From positions 1,777,541 to 1,841,540 of the forward strand of contig NC_016943.1 of the NCBI RefSeq assembly GCF_000284015.1: 64,000 nucleotides of DNA, written 5' to 3'. Source of the DNA: Blastococcus saxobsidens DD2. Its GTDB lineage: Bacteria > Actinomycetota > Actinomycetes > Mycobacteriales > Geodermatophilaceae. The notes beneath the pieces are model-generated. The model was not told the origin of the DNA. It saw only the letters and a list, made by a program, of their open reading frames with translations, and ran no database searches. Below, one piece after another: positions 15,593 through 24,194 of the stretch (positions within the stretch are counted from its first letter, which is position 1; each line of letters opens with the position of its first letter). Made by a program: the position numbers and the translations under genes.

Positions 15593-16852
15593 GTGACGAA
15601 GGACAGGAGGGGCGTGGCGGGCGACGAGCGGCGGCCGGGGATGCGCGCCGTGCTGGCCCAGCCGGACTTCCGGCGGCTGTGGACGGCGCGCACGGTCAGC
15701 CAGTGGGGCGACATCTTCAGCTTCGTCGCGCTGGCCATCCTGATCTATCGGCTGACCGGCTCGGGGTTGGGCGTGGCGGGCGTCGTCGTCGCCGAGATCG
15801 TCCCGGTGCTGCTCATCGCCCCGATCGCCGGGGTGGTCGTCGACCGACTGCCCCGCGTCCAGGTGATGGTCGTCGCCGACGTACTCCGCGCCGCCCTGGC
15901 TGGCGTTCTGGTGGTCTGGCACGACGACCCGCTGGTCATCTACGCGGTCGCGTTCGGGCTGTCGGCCGGCGCGGCATTCTTCAACCCGGCCGCCAACAGC
16001 GTGCTGCCCTCGGTCGTGGCCGACCGGGAGATCGTCGCGGCCAACAGCGCCGTCTGGACGGCGGCGGTGCTGTCGCAGATCCTGCTCGCGCCGCTGGCCG
16101 GCGGGCTGGTCGCCGTCGTCGGCCCCGGCTGGGCGTTCGGCGTCAACGCCGCGAGCTTCCTCGTCTCGGCGCTGGCGCTGCGCGGACTGCGGCTGGTCGC
16201 GCCGCCGCGTGAGGTCGGCCGCCGCCGGCTGCTGGCCGAGACCCGCGAGGGTGCGGCGCTGGTCGGCCGGGACCGGCTTCTGCGCGCGCTGGCCATCGGC
16301 CAGCTGCTGGCCGCGCTGTCGGCCGGCGCGACCAGTGCGCTGCTGGTCGTGCTGGCCGCCGAGCACCTGGGCGCGCCGGCGAACGCCTACGGGATCCTGG
16401 TCGGCGCGATCGGCGTGGGTGCCGCCCTGGGCCCCACTCTGCTGCTGCGGCTGATTCCCGACCCCCGGCGCCCGCTGTACGTGTTCGGCCCCTACGTGCT
16501 GCGCGGCCTGGTCGACCTGGTGCTGGCCTCGGTCCGGTCACTGCCGGTCGCCGCCGCCACTCTGGCCGTGTACGGCGTTGGAACCTCCACCGGTGCTGTC
16601 ACCTTCAACAGCCTGCTGCAGTCGCACGTCACCGACGGCACGCGCGGGCGGGTCTTCGCCCTGATGGACCTGCTGTGGCAGACCGGGCGCCTGGCCAGTC
16701 TCGGCGTCGGCGGGCTGCTCGCCGACACCGTGGGCATCCGCGCCGTCTACTACCTCGGCGGCATCCTGCTGCTGCTTGCAGCCGCCGTCGGCTTCGCCGC
16801 CAGCCGCACGCCCCCACCCTCGCACGAGGCAGCCTCCCCGAGTCCGGACTGA
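15593..16852 (+). CDS. MFS transporter (MFS_3/EntS-like)
   Basis: The 419-residue carrier begins with FRRLWTARTVSQWGD and the first helix, then VVVDRLPRVQVMVVADVLRA (the MFS loop 2-3 motif of the MFS_3 group). Ten to twelve helices follow, with FNPAANSVLPSVV and RGRVFALMDLLWQ as family signatures. The relatives include siderophore and drug exporters. It follows merA by 164 bases of DNA with no feature I can support. Substrate unknown. Confidence 0.85.
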   Translation: MTKDRRGVAGDERRPGMRAVLAQPDFRRLWTARTVSQWGDIFSFVALAILIYRLTGSGLGVAGVVVAEIVPVLLIAPIAGVVVDRLPRVQVMVVADVLRAALAGVLVVWHDDPLVIYAVAFGLSAGAAFFNPAANSVLPSVVADREIVAANSAVWTAAVLSQILLAPLAGGLVAVVGPGWAFGVNAASFLVSALALRGLRLVAPPREVGRRRLLAETREGAALVGRDRLLRALAIGQLLAALSAGATSALLVVLAAEHLGAPANAYGILVGAIGVGAALGPTLLLRLIPDPRRPLYVFGPYVLRGLVDLVLASVRSLPVAAATLAVYGVGTSTGAVTFNSLLQSHVTDGTRGRVFALMDLLWQTGRLASLGVGGLLADTVGIRAVYYLGGILLLLAAAVGFAASRTPPPSHEAASPSPD

Positions 16853-16885
16853 GCAACGGCCAGACCCGGTCCGCCGATGTGCACT

Positions 16886-16975
16886 TCAGTGGCTGGGGCC
16901 AGAGCGCACCTGCAGCCCGGTGAGCAGCCCGCGGCCACGGGCTTCGATCTCGTCGCGGATGGACCTCACCGACCA
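16886..16975 (-). pseudogene. C-terminal scrap of an arsC-type gene
   Basis: The minus strand reads VRSIRDEIEARGRGLLTGLQ and then a stop. This strongly resembles the last helix of the LMW-phosphatase ArsC proteins in this window (VRPIRDDIEFRIRGLLAEL). No P-loop lies upstream. The 370-base stretch between the MFS gene and the broken cation-efflux gene otherwise shows nothing recognisable, so this appears to be a scar of past rearrangement. Confidence 0.45.
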
Positions 16976-17226
16976 ACCTCGTGCAGCTGGCTCCTCCAGG
17001 ACAAGTTGAGGTAGTACGTGCCCGGGAAGACAGAACCGGCGTTACCGCAACCCATGGGTGGCCCTGGGTGAGCGGGACTTGATCCTTTTGGTCGCCCGGT
17101 TGCCGCCGACCTGCACCCATCCGCGCAGCCACACCTCGGACGTGTGTCGTCGGGGGTCTCACCAGTTGGAGACGCAGCAGACGCGGCGAGGCCGATTAGG
17201 CCAAGAAACGCCGCACCCTCAAGGGG

Positions 17227-17607
17227 GTGGTCGTCACGTTCCGCGTGCTGGCCGCCTACGTGACGTTCGAGGGCGTTCGCAGCCTCGTGGGCGGCGAGGA
17301 GCCCGGCACGTCGGTTGTCGCCCTGGTACTGCTCGCCGCCTCCATCGTCGTGATGCCGCTCCTGGCTCGCGCCAAGCGCCACGTCGGCGAGCGGCTGCGG
17401 GACCCGCTCATCCTGGCTCACGCAGCCGAGACCCGTATCTGCGTGCTGCTGAGCATCTCCACCTTGCTCGGCCTCGGCCTCTACGCCGTGGTGGGATGGC
17501 CGTGGCTCGACCCGGTGTCCGGCTTTGTCATCGCAGCTTTCTCCGTCCACGAGGGCCGTGAAGCCTGGGAGGGCGAGCTGGACGAGGACGACGAGGAGGA
17601 GACGTGA
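17227..17607 (+). pseudogene. 3' half of a cation-diffusion-facilitator-like transporter gene
   Basis: About 126 codons encode the last three or four helices of a CDF-like cation transporter (RVLAAYVTFEGVRSLVGGEEPG, then LLARAKRHVGERLRDPLILAHAAETR, then WLDPVSGFVIAAFSVHEGREAWEGE). Full proteins have about 200-300 residues, with the metal-binding first helices missing here. Homology begins at the open 5' edge near 17227, so it is N-terminally truncated. Its stop overlaps the start of the ZIP gene (GTGA), so the intact ancestor was coupled to it. Confidence 0.7.
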
Positions 17608-18338
17608 GCGGATACCTGCTCGTCCTCGGCCTCGCGGCCCTGCCCGCGGCCGGGAACTTCGCCGGGGGAGTGCTCGCCGAGACGTTTCGCGTCTCTGAAC
17701 GGACGCTGAGCCTCGCGCTGCACCTCGCGGCCGGCATCGTCCTCGCCGTCGTGGGCCTCGAGTTGATGCCCGAGGCCCTGGCGGCGGATCTCCCGTGGGT
17801 GCCGCTGTTGGCGTTCGTGGGCGGAGGCGCTGCCTTCATCGGCCTGGACCGAGCCATCGGCTTCATCCAGGTGAGGATGGGCGGGGGTGAGAAGCAGGGG
17901 AGCGCACTGGGGATCTTCTCCGGCGTCTCGCTGGACCTGTTCAGCGACGGCGTCATGATCGGCACCGGCACGGTCCTCAACCCGGCTCTGGGCCTTCTCC
18001 TCGCCCTTGGGCAGGTCCCCGCCGATGTCCCGGAGGGCTTCGCGGCCATAGCGACGATGCGCAGGGCCGGCATCAGCCGCGTTCGACGGGTGCTGCTCGC
18101 GGCAGGCTTCGCCGTCCCGATCTTCCTCGGCGCCACGCTCGGCTACTTCGCCCTCCGGGACGCCCCCGAGATCGTCACCCTGTCGGTCCTCGCGTTGACC
18201 GGTGGCGCGCTCACCGCCGTCGTGGTCGAGGAGATGATCGGAGAGGCGCACGAAGGCGAGACCTCACGGCTGGGGCCCATCTTCCTCACCGCCGGGTTCG
18301 CCATCTTCGGTGCCATCTCCGTCTACGTGGGGGCGTGA
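17604..18338 (+). CDS. ZIP-family metal transporter
   Basis: A 244-residue membrane protein with eight predicted helices. The family signatures are HLAAGIVLAVVGLELMPEAL in helix 2, SLDLFSDGVMIGTG in helix 4 (the usual first His is replaced by Asp/Leu) and QVPADVPEGFAAIATM in helix 5 (PEG-A motif). ZIP proteins move Zn, Fe or Mn; some bacterial members serve efflux or have unknown direction. The GTG start overlaps the truncated CDF gene. The altered helix 4 metal ligands leave the substrate open. Confidence 0.8.
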   Translation: MSGYLLVLGLAALPAAGNFAGGVLAETFRVSERTLSLALHLAAGIVLAVVGLELMPEALAADLPWVPLLAFVGGGAAFIGLDRAIGFIQVRMGGGEKQGSALGIFSGVSLDLFSDGVMIGTGTVLNPALGLLLALGQVPADVPEGFAAIATMRRAGISRVRRVLLAAGFAVPIFLGATLGYFALRDAPEIVTLSVLALTGGALTAVVVEEMIGEAHEGETSRLGPIFLTAGFAIFGAISVYVGA

Positions 18339-18408
18339 CCGAGAACGGCCCATGGCGCTGCGGCCAGGCGGGGAAGGCTCCCAGCCGATTCGGCGGTGGC
18401 TCGGCGGG

Positions 18409-18855
18409 TCAGTCCGCTGCCACGGTCATGACGCCGGTCTGCCCCATGCCGATGTGGAACGAGCAGTCGAACAGGTAGTCGCCGGCTTCGTCCACCTCGA
18501 ACTCCACCGTCTCGCTGCGGCCGGGGCCGATGACGGAGATCTCCTCGGTGATGTCCTGCGGGTTGCCCCCGGGAGTGAATCGGAAGCCGTGCGTCAGCTC
18601 ATCGGCGACGCTCTGCACGGTCAAGCGCACCGGCCCGGTTGCCACGGTGACCGTCGCAGGGGTGAACACGTAGTCGTCGCTCACCTGGATGGTCAGCTCC
18701 TGTACGCCGTCGGCGCCCACCGCGACAACTCCCGGGACGGCTGCAGGAACCGGAGAGGAAGCTGCCTGCTCATTCGTCCCGTCGCCTGCGCCGCAGGCGC
18801 TCAACGTCAGCACGAGGAGTCCGACGAGTGCGGAACGTCGGGCCTTGTTGTCCAC
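18409..18855 (-). CDS. cupredoxin-domain lipoprotein
   Basis: From the GTG at 18855 the protein has 148 residues. A short signal with lipobox LTLSAC anchors it outside the membrane. A cupredoxin fold follows with plausible type-1 copper ligands: a His in ELTHGF, then DCSFHIGMGQTGVM (Cys, His, Met). It lies 97 bases after the Dyp peroxidase gene and is probably co-transcribed. The pair recalls the cupredoxin and peroxidase parts of EfeO/EfeB iron systems, without the M75 or permease components. It may pass electrons or copper to partners in the envelope. Confidence 0.8.
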   Translation of the reverse strand: MDNKARRSALVGLLVLTLSACGAGDGTNEQAASSPVPAAVPGVVAVGADGVQELTIQVSDDYVFTPATVTVATGPVRLTVQSVADELTHGFRFTPGGNPQDITEEISVIGPGRSETVEFEVDEAGDYLFDCSFHIGMGQTGVMTVAAD

Positions 18856-18952
18856 TGGTTGTCCTCGCTGAATGTCGTGGTGGGGAGCACAAGAGGCCAA
18901 TGCGGTCGCGGCGGCTGTACCGCGCTTCATTGGGCGGTGATATGGGTCGACG

Positions 18953-20278
18953 TCAGGTGAACAGTGCTCGTCCCCACCAGTCGTCACCGGATTCGACTCC
19001 CGGAGGACAGGCGAAGACCGCCGAGGAGGTGTGCTCGATGAACTGGTTCAGGGCATCGCCGGCCAAGTTCCGCTGCACCTGCACGAAACCCGTCTCCGGG
19101 TTGCGCTGGTACGCGATGAAGAACAGTCCGGCGTCGAGCCGGCCGGATCCGTCCGATCCGTCGACGAAGCTGTAGCCGCGACGGAGGATGGCCGTTCCGG
19201 CGTTCGTCGGGTTGGACAGCGCGACGTGGGAGTCGGCCGGGATGGCCGGCTTGCCGTCGACGACGTGGGTGAGGTCCACCGGGTCGAACTCGGCGCGCTG
19301 CCCCAGCGGCGCGCCGCTACCCTTGCGCCGTCCCATGGCGGCCTCCTGGCGCCCGAGGGGGACGGTGTCCCAGTGCTCGACCAGCATCCGGATGCGTCGG
19401 GTGACCAGGTAGGAGCCGCCGGCCAGCCAGTCCGCTCCCGGCCCACCGTCACCGGGAGCCACCCACACGAACCTGTCGAGGGCTTGCCCGTTCTCGGCCT
19501 TGAGGTTGTTCGTGCCGTCCTTGAAGCCCATCAGGTTGCGCGGCGTGGCCTGCTCGGTGCTGGTCGAGGAAGTCCGGCCGAACCCGAGCTGCGACCAGCG
19601 GACACTGACCACCCCGGCACCCAGCCGCACGAGGTTGCGCACGGCATGCACCGCGACCTGCGGGTCGTTGGCGCAGGCCTGGATGCACAGGTCGCCACCG
19701 CTGATCGCCGGGTCGATCCGATCCCCGGCGAACTCCGGCAGCTCGACCAGCGCCGCGGGCTTGCGTGCGGCCAGGCCGAACCGGTCTCGGCCGTCGGCGG
19801 TGGTGAACAGCGTCGGGCCGAACCCGATGGTCAGCGTCAGCCCCGACGCCGCCAGCCCGAGCGCCTCCCCGGTGTCGTCGGGAGCAGCGTGCTCATTACC
19901 GTCGACGGCCCCGACCGGGCCGGCGTCCTGCCCCGCGGTCATCCGCCGGGCGGCCTCCGTCCAGGTCTTGAGCATCTCGACCAGGTCGTCCCGGCTGTCG
20001 GTGGTGACGTCGAGAGCGATGAAGTGCAGCCGGTCCTGGGCCGGGGTGACGATTCCGGCCTGGTGCCTGCCGGTGAAGGGGATGGCATCCGCAGCATCGG
20101 ATCCGGGGGCAACTGGTGCGGTGGCTGTGCCGGCCGTGGCCCGTCCGAGCACCCCACCGGTGGCTCCGGCAGCGACGATGCCGAGCGTCCCGCCGCCGGC
20201 GAGCCCCAGGAGTCGACGGCGGGACATGCCTCGGGGGTGCGCAGCGTGGCGTTCGCTGGAGTCAAAATCCGTACTCAT
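18953..20278 (-). CDS. efeB: TAT-exported Dyp-type peroxidase (EfeB/deferrochelatase-like)
   Basis: 441 residues from the ATG at 20278. The twin-arginine signal SRRRLLGLAGGG is followed by a hydrophobic run. The Dyp peroxidase core includes GFKDGTNN (GXXDG motif, distal Asp) and a proximal His region around DSHVALSNPTN; length and order fit class A/I EfeB. Such enzymes use haem and peroxide and may strip iron from haem. A copy of the island-wide 19-bp dyad lies 50 bases upstream (20328-20346). Confidence 0.9.
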   Translation of the reverse strand: MSTDFDSSERHAAHPRGMSRRRLLGLAGGGTLGIVAAGATGGVLGRATAGTATAPVAPGSDAADAIPFTGRHQAGIVTPAQDRLHFIALDVTTDSRDDLVEMLKTWTEAARRMTAGQDAGPVGAVDGNEHAAPDDTGEALGLAASGLTLTIGFGPTLFTTADGRDRFGLAARKPAALVELPEFAGDRIDPAISGGDLCIQACANDPQVAVHAVRNLVRLGAGVVSVRWSQLGFGRTSSTSTEQATPRNLMGFKDGTNNLKAENGQALDRFVWVAPGDGGPGADWLAGGSYLVTRRIRMLVEHWDTVPLGRQEAAMGRRKGSGAPLGQRAEFDPVDLTHVVDGKPAIPADSHVALSNPTNAGTAILRRGYSFVDGSDGSGRLDAGLFFIAYQRNPETGFVQVQRNLAGDALNQFIEHTSSAVFACPPGVESGDDWWGRALFT

Positions 20279-20327
20279 GGACGAGAGGCTCGGCCGATCT
20301 GTGCGTCGGGGACAGCTGGCAAGGACC

Positions 20328-20346
20328 CTACTATCGAAGCTAGGAG
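20328..20346. promoter_or_regulatory. 19-bp dyad, copy A
   Basis: CTACTA-TCGAAGC-TAGGAG lies 50 bases upstream of the Dyp peroxidase start (minus strand). It fits the NNACTA-N7-TAGNAG pattern found at fifteen places in this window and proposed to be the operator of the BlaI-like repressor encoded at 50405. Confidence 0.65.
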
Positions 20347-20396
20347 CCGGGTGGGGGCTCCTGCTATTCCTGCCCACCGGAGAAGCGACTTCTCGG

Positions 20397-21272
20397 TCAC
20401 AAGGCGGACGTGCTCAGCCCAGTGGCGCCCAGCCAGGCCCGCAGCCAGATCATGAGAGCGTCCCACCAGCCGGTCAGCAGCAGGATTCCCAGCAAGATCA
20501 TCAAGCCACCGCCGATCCGCATCACAGTCGGGGCGTGACGGCGGGCGAAGGCCGAGAACGTGAGGGCGCGGCGGGCGCCGAGAGCGACCAGGACGAAGGG
20601 GATGCCGAGCCCGAGGCAGTAGGCGAGGGCGAGGACGGCGCCGCGGCCGGCGGATGCCTGGGTGTAGGCGAGGGTGTTCACCGCGGCCAGGGTCGGGCCG
20701 AGGCAGGGCGTCCACCCGAGGCCGAACACGACGCCGAGGACCGGGGCGCCGGCCAGGCCGGCCGGCGGCCGGTGGTGGATGCGGCGTTCGCGCATGAGCC
20801 AGGGGATTGCGCCGAGGAAGGACAGCCCCATCGCGATCACGACGACGCCGGCGACCCGGGTGAGCAGCGGAGCCCACTCCAGCAGCAGCCGGCCCAGGCC
20901 GCCGAACAGTGCGCCGAAGGAGACGAAGACGGCGCTGAAGCCGGCGATGAACAGCAGGGAACCGGCGAGTACCCGGCTGCGGCCGGCGGCTGCCGGCCCG
21001 GCCTGTGATGAGGACGTGCTGCCAGTCTCGGGGGAGCGGTCGGCCGGTGCCGTCCCCGCGGGGCTGCCGCCGGCAGGTTGCGGAACCCGGGGCTGGCCTG
21101 CGGTGGCCTGGGAGCCGGCGAGCCCGGCGACGTAGCTGACGTAACCGGGGATCAGCGGCAGGCAGCACGGGGAGGCGAAGCTGATCAACCCGACGAGCGC
21201 TGCCACCGCGATGGCGAGCAGCAGCGATCCGTCGGTGACGATGCCAGCGAAGGTCGCCGCGAGCTCGCTCAC
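20397..21272 (-). CDS. ccdA: CcdA-type cytochrome c biogenesis / thiol transporter (1)
   Basis: The product has 291 residues with six to seven helices. The DsbD/CcdA signature FASPCCLPLIPGYVSYV in helix 1 carries one redox Cys, and GWTPCLGPTLAAV in helix 4 carries the other. A loop of about 45 residues, rich in Pro/Ser/Gly, follows helix 1. CcdA carries electrons from cytoplasmic thioredoxin to thiol proteins outside the membrane. Its GTG overlaps the stop of the TlpA gene upstream, so the two should work as donor and acceptor. Confidence 0.9.
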   Translation of the reverse strand: MSELAATFAGIVTDGSLLLAIAVAALVGLISFASPCCLPLIPGYVSYVAGLAGSQATAGQPRVPQPAGGSPAGTAPADRSPETGSTSSSQAGPAAAGRSRVLAGSLLFIAGFSAVFVSFGALFGGLGRLLLEWAPLLTRVAGVVVIAMGLSFLGAIPWLMRERRIHHRPPAGLAGAPVLGVVFGLGWTPCLGPTLAAVNTLAYTQASAGRGAVLALAYCLGLGIPFVLVALGARRALTFSAFARRHAPTVMRIGGGLMILLGILLLTGWWDALMIWLRAWLGATGLSTSAL

Positions 21273-21883
21273 GCCTCGGTCTCCTCGATCAGCAGCTCCA
21301 CCGCAGCGCGGAGGTCATCACCGCGGACCTGGCCGGTGTAGACGGCGGCGACCCGGCCGTCGCGGTCCAGCAGGATGGTCGAGGGCACCACGTTGGCCGG
21401 GAACCCGCGGAACGCCATCGCCACCTCGCCGCGCGGATCGAACACCGACGGGTAGGCCACCCCTAGCCGCTCGACGAAGGCGACGGCCATCTGCCGCTGG
21501 TCCTTGACGTCGATGCCGAGGAACTGCGCGCCGCGGTCGGCGACGTCGGCGTGCACGGCCTGGAACTCCGGCGTCTCCACTCGGCACGGTGTGCACCAGG
21601 ATCCCCAGAAGTTGATGACGGCGACGTCTCCGGCGAGGGAGGAGGACTCGAACGGGGTGCCGTCGAGCAGCTCCCCTGAGAACGCAGGGGCCGGCGCGCG
21701 CCGCTCCTCCGGGATCACGGTCGCGGCGGCTGTGGGCTCCCGGAATTCGAACTCACCGGTGCCCCCCTCGTCGCCGGTCAGCCCCGTGGAACAGCCGAGG
21801 AGCGCGGTCGAGCTCAGCGCTCCGGCGGCGATCAGGAAGATGCGACGGTTGAGCATGCGGTCGGAGCCAGCTGTGCTGGTCAC
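21269..21883 (-). CDS. TlpA/ResA-like thiol-disulfide lipoprotein (1)
   Basis: About 204 residues, with a signal RRIFLIAAGALSS ending in lipobox ALLGC. The thioredoxin fold has the active site WGSWCTPC, then cis-Pro segment VVPSTILLD. The start may be the GTG at 21883 or the ATG at 21856, which begins the signal more compactly. Expected role: reduce cysteines of apocytochromes or copper sites in the cell envelope, powered by the overlapping CcdA. Dyad copy L sits 25 bases upstream. Confidence 0.9.
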   Translation of the reverse strand: MTSTAGSDRMLNRRIFLIAAGALSSTALLGCSTGLTGDEGGTGEFEFREPTAAATVIPEERRAPAPAFSGELLDGTPFESSSLAGDVAVINFWGSWCTPCRVETPEFQAVHADVADRGAQFLGIDVKDQRQMAVAFVERLGVAYPSVFDPRGEVAMAFRGFPANVVPSTILLDRDGRVAAVYTGQVRGDDLRAAVELLIEETEA

Positions 21884-21907
21884 CGCGGTCGCCGGTCATC
21901 GCGGGAT

Positions 21908-21926
21908 CGACTAAGCACGCTAGTAA
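21908..21926. promoter_or_regulatory. 19-bp dyad, copy L
   Basis: CGACTA-AGCACGC-TAGTAA lies 25 bases before the TlpA/CcdA operon (minus strand). It is close enough to the start to overlap the promoter, consistent with a repressor site. Confidence 0.65.
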
Positions 21927-21973
21927 GTTACAGGCCCTCCGGTAGCGCCGCGATCGTCCACCGTGTGGGCTGC

Positions 21974-22015
21974 AGCGCATCCGGCCGGCCCCTTTCGGCG
22001 CCGGCCGGATGCGCT
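21974..22015 (-). terminator. perfect 16-bp stem hairpin after the glutaredoxin gene
   Basis: AGCGCATCCGGCCGGC (21974-21989) and GCCGGCCGGATGCGCT (22000-22015) form a perfect 16-bp stem with a 10-base loop. It lies five bases past the stop of the glutaredoxin-like gene and before the TlpA promoter. It is the strongest hairpin I found and should end the ccdA-peroxiredoxin-glutaredoxin transcript. Confidence 0.8.
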
Positions 22016-22019
22016 GGCC

Positions 22020-22325
22020 TCACGAGCTTGACCGTCTCCATCCCCAGCTGGTGCCGCGGTGGTCGTGCGGAGCGTCGTCGCGACGCTGGAGCTCGCGCCT
22101 GAGCTTGCGCTCGGAGAGGCGGCCGAAGGAGAAGAAGTCCCCGTCGACCAGGATGCCGGGGGCGAAGAGGACGCCGTGTCGTTCCCCCAGCGCCCGACCC
22201 TCCTCGGTCTCCAGGCTGATCTCTTCGGTCTCGAACTCCTGTTCCTGGCTCAGCTGGGCCAGCGTCTCCTTGGCCTGTTCGCAGAAGGAGCACGACGTCT
22301 GGGTGAGGAGGGTGACGACGGTCAT
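22020..22325 (-). CDS. glutaredoxin-like protein
   Basis: 101 residues. The fold starts VVTLLTQTSCSFCEQAKETL with a CSFC redox site, then GVLFAPGILVDGDFFSFGR (the thioredoxin-fold cis-Pro strand) and a basic helix, LSERKLRREL. It has no signal peptide, so it probably acts in the cytoplasm. The start overlaps the stop of the peroxiredoxin gene by four bases. It may supply electrons to the membrane carrier encoded two genes upstream. Confidence 0.85.
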   Translation of the reverse strand: MTVVTLLTQTSCSFCEQAKETLAQLSQEQEFETEEISLETEEGRALGERHGVLFAPGILVDGDFFSFGRLSERKLRRELQRRDDAPHDHRGTSWGWRRSSS

Positions 22326-23029
22326 CGGTCGGTCCGGGCGGCCTCGAGGTCGGCGAGGATGGTGTCGACGGGCAGGTACATCGTGTAGTCCGGCGCCCCG
22401 CCGTAGTCGGCCCGCCAGACGATCTCCCCCTGACCGTCGACGAGGATGAAGCTGTGCCCGGCCGTGGTGTCGCCCATCATCCCGTACTTGTTCGCCTCGT
22501 AGGCCTCGATCACGGCCAGGTCAGGGTCAGCCAGTGCGAGGGACTCCAGGCCGTCATCGTCCATCTTCTGGACCAGCAGGTCCTGGGGAGCGTTGGTGAT
22601 GCTGACCAACTGGTCCACGCCGGCCTCCTCCAGCTGGGGGGTCGCCGCCTCGAGGTCCCGGATCTGGTCCCAGCAGGCCTGGCAGCCCAGTCCTTCGTGG
22701 AAGTACAGCAGCACGTTCTCCCCGCGGAAGTCGCTGAGCGATACGTCCTGTCCGTTCGTCCCCGGCAGGGTGAAGTCCGGAGCCTCCTCGCCGGGGCCGG
22801 GTGATCCGACGTCGTAGCGCTCGGGGTCGGCCGCCCCTGCGGAGCTCGTGCTGCTCTGGTAGACGGCGTAGAGGCCGCCGATGACCAGGATCGCCACGAG
22901 CCCAGCAACCACCCAGATCCGGGCCCCACCGCCCCGCTGGTCGCGACGCGCGGCGGCGACGGCTCGTGCGCCTTCGGTGCTCGCGTCTCTGGCGGGGCTC
23001 TTGGTGCTACCGCGTCCACTCATCGTCAT
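22322..23029 (-). CDS. membrane-anchored AhpC/TSA-family peroxiredoxin-like protein
   Basis: From the ATG at 23029 the product has 235 residues: a basic cytoplasmic start, one anchor helix (IWVVAGLVAILVIGGLYAVY) and an external AhpC/TSA domain. The domain begins PGEEAPDFTLPGTNGQDVSLSDFRG, with the reactive site EGLGCQACW (CxxC instead of the usual peroxidatic TxxC) and a C-terminal GHSFILVDGQGEIVWRADYGG. The CxxC points to a thiol reductase or peroxidase fed by the neighbouring CcdA-like protein. It overlaps that gene's stop (ATGA). Confidence 0.85.
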   Translation of the reverse strand: MTMSGRGSTKSPARDASTEGARAVAAARRDQRGGGARIWVVAGLVAILVIGGLYAVYQSSTSSAGAADPERYDVGSPGPGEEAPDFTLPGTNGQDVSLSDFRGENVLLYFHEGLGCQACWDQIRDLEAATPQLEEAGVDQLVSITNAPQDLLVQKMDDDGLESLALADPDLAVIEAYEANKYGMMGDTTAGHSFILVDGQGEIVWRADYGGAPDYTMYLPVDTILADLEAARTDR

Positions 23030-23964
23030 GATCTCCCGGTCGGTGAGGTCTCGGTCGGTTCGACGGCGCGGTCCTCGCCATCGGTCGGGTTGGTCGGCGA
23101 GGGGTCGGTCTCCGAGCCGCGGCTGCGCACGGCGCGCAGGACGAGCACTGCCAGTGCGCCGAAGACGAGGGCCGCGGAGAGCCAGCCGGGGATGAACGAC
23201 AGGGCGTCCTCGACCTGGGCGGCAGCGTGCCCGAGGGCTGCGGTCAGGCGGATCTGCCACTCGCCGGTCGCCATGCCCTGCCCGGCAAGGGCCAGGACCA
23301 TGGTCAGCGCACCCATCAGGATCATGAGCACGGCGGAGAGCAGCGTGGAGAGGAGAACGGTGCGGCGCAGCCGGCCGGCCCGGAGGGTCACCGTTCGGCT
23401 GGCCAGCAGGCGCGTCTTGCCCCAGTCCCGGCGATCCCACAGCAGAGCGATCACGGTCAGCGGCGCCACCATGCCGAAGACGTAGGCGATCCCGACGGCC
23501 AGGGCCGCCGGGAAGGACGCGACTGCTCCCGACACCGCTGCGACGCCGGCCAGGACGGGAGCGCAGCAGGCGCTGGCTGCCCCCGAGAAGGCGCCGAGGC
23601 TGTACACCGAGCGCAGGCCGCTACCGCCGCCCGTGCGCATGGACGGCATGGGCAGCATGAACTTCCAACCGTTGAGCATCGCCAGACCGGCGAGCACCAT
23701 GAGGCCACCACCGATCGAGAAGATGATCGCGTGCTGCTCGTTGAGCAGCCGGCTCAGGAACGACGCGCCCAGGGCGATGGGCAGGATCACCGTTCCGACC
23801 CCGGCGGCGAAGACGACGGTCATGAGGACCAGGCGCGAGCGCTGTCGGAAGCTCGAGGCGAAGTAGGCCGGGAGCATGACGGACACGCAGCACGGAGCGA
23901 GGAGTGCGAGCACGCCTCCGATGAAGGAGGCGAGCACCGTCGTGGACAGCAAGAGGTCCTGCAT
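23026..23964 (-). CDS. CcdA-like membrane thiol transporter with two CC pairs (2)
   Basis: 312 residues from the ATG at 23964, seven to eight helices. The pore cysteines appear as CC pairs: LLAPCCVSVMLPAYF in helix 1 and SGAASACCAPVLAGV in helix 4, rather than the PCxxP / TPCxGP of ordinary CcdA. A C-terminal Asp/Glu/Thr-rich tail follows the last helix. It heads the ccdA-peroxiredoxin-glutaredoxin operon and reads away from three 19-bp dyads at 24074-24151. The likely job is to move reducing power outward to the peroxiredoxin-like partner. Confidence 0.8.
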   Translation of the reverse strand: MQDLLLSTTVLASFIGGVLALLAPCCVSVMLPAYFASSFRQRSRLVLMTVVFAAGVGTVILPIALGASFLSRLLNEQHAIIFSIGGGLMVLAGLAMLNGWKFMLPMPSMRTGGGSGLRSVYSLGAFSGAASACCAPVLAGVAAVSGAVASFPAALAVGIAYVFGMVAPLTVIALLWDRRDWGKTRLLASRTVTLRAGRLRRTVLLSTLLSAVLMILMGALTMVLALAGQGMATGEWQIRLTAALGHAAAQVEDALSFIPGWLSAALVFGALAVLVLRAVRSRGSETDPSPTNPTDGEDRAVEPTETSPTGRS

Positions 23965-24073
23965 CGTCACTTCCAGCTGACTCGGATGGGAGGGCGGACC
24001 TCTGGTGGCCGGATGGGCGCTACCGGAGACGGCCGCACGAAGGAACTGCGGCGCGTTCCCGCTCCCGCGAAGT

Positions 24074-24151
24074 CCACTATGACACATAGGAGTCGGCTCG
24101 ACCACTATGACGAATAGGAGTCGGGGTCGACACCACTATCCTTCTTAGGAG
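24074..24151. promoter_or_regulatory. three 19-bp dyads in the ccdA2 / small membrane protein divergon
   Basis: CCACTA-TGACACA-TAGGAG (24074-24092), CCACTA-TGACGAA-TAGGAG (24102-24120) and CCACTA-TCCTTCT-TAGGAG (24133-24151) are spaced 28 and 31 bases apart. The last also begins a larger dyad ending ATAGTGG. The identical arms CCACTA and TAGGAG across three copies with unrelated centres are strong evidence of a protein site, placed between two divergent transcription units. Confidence 0.8.
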
Positions 24152-24194
24152 ATAGTGGGTCGTCGCGCCACCGGGGCGCCCGAACGGAGGAACC

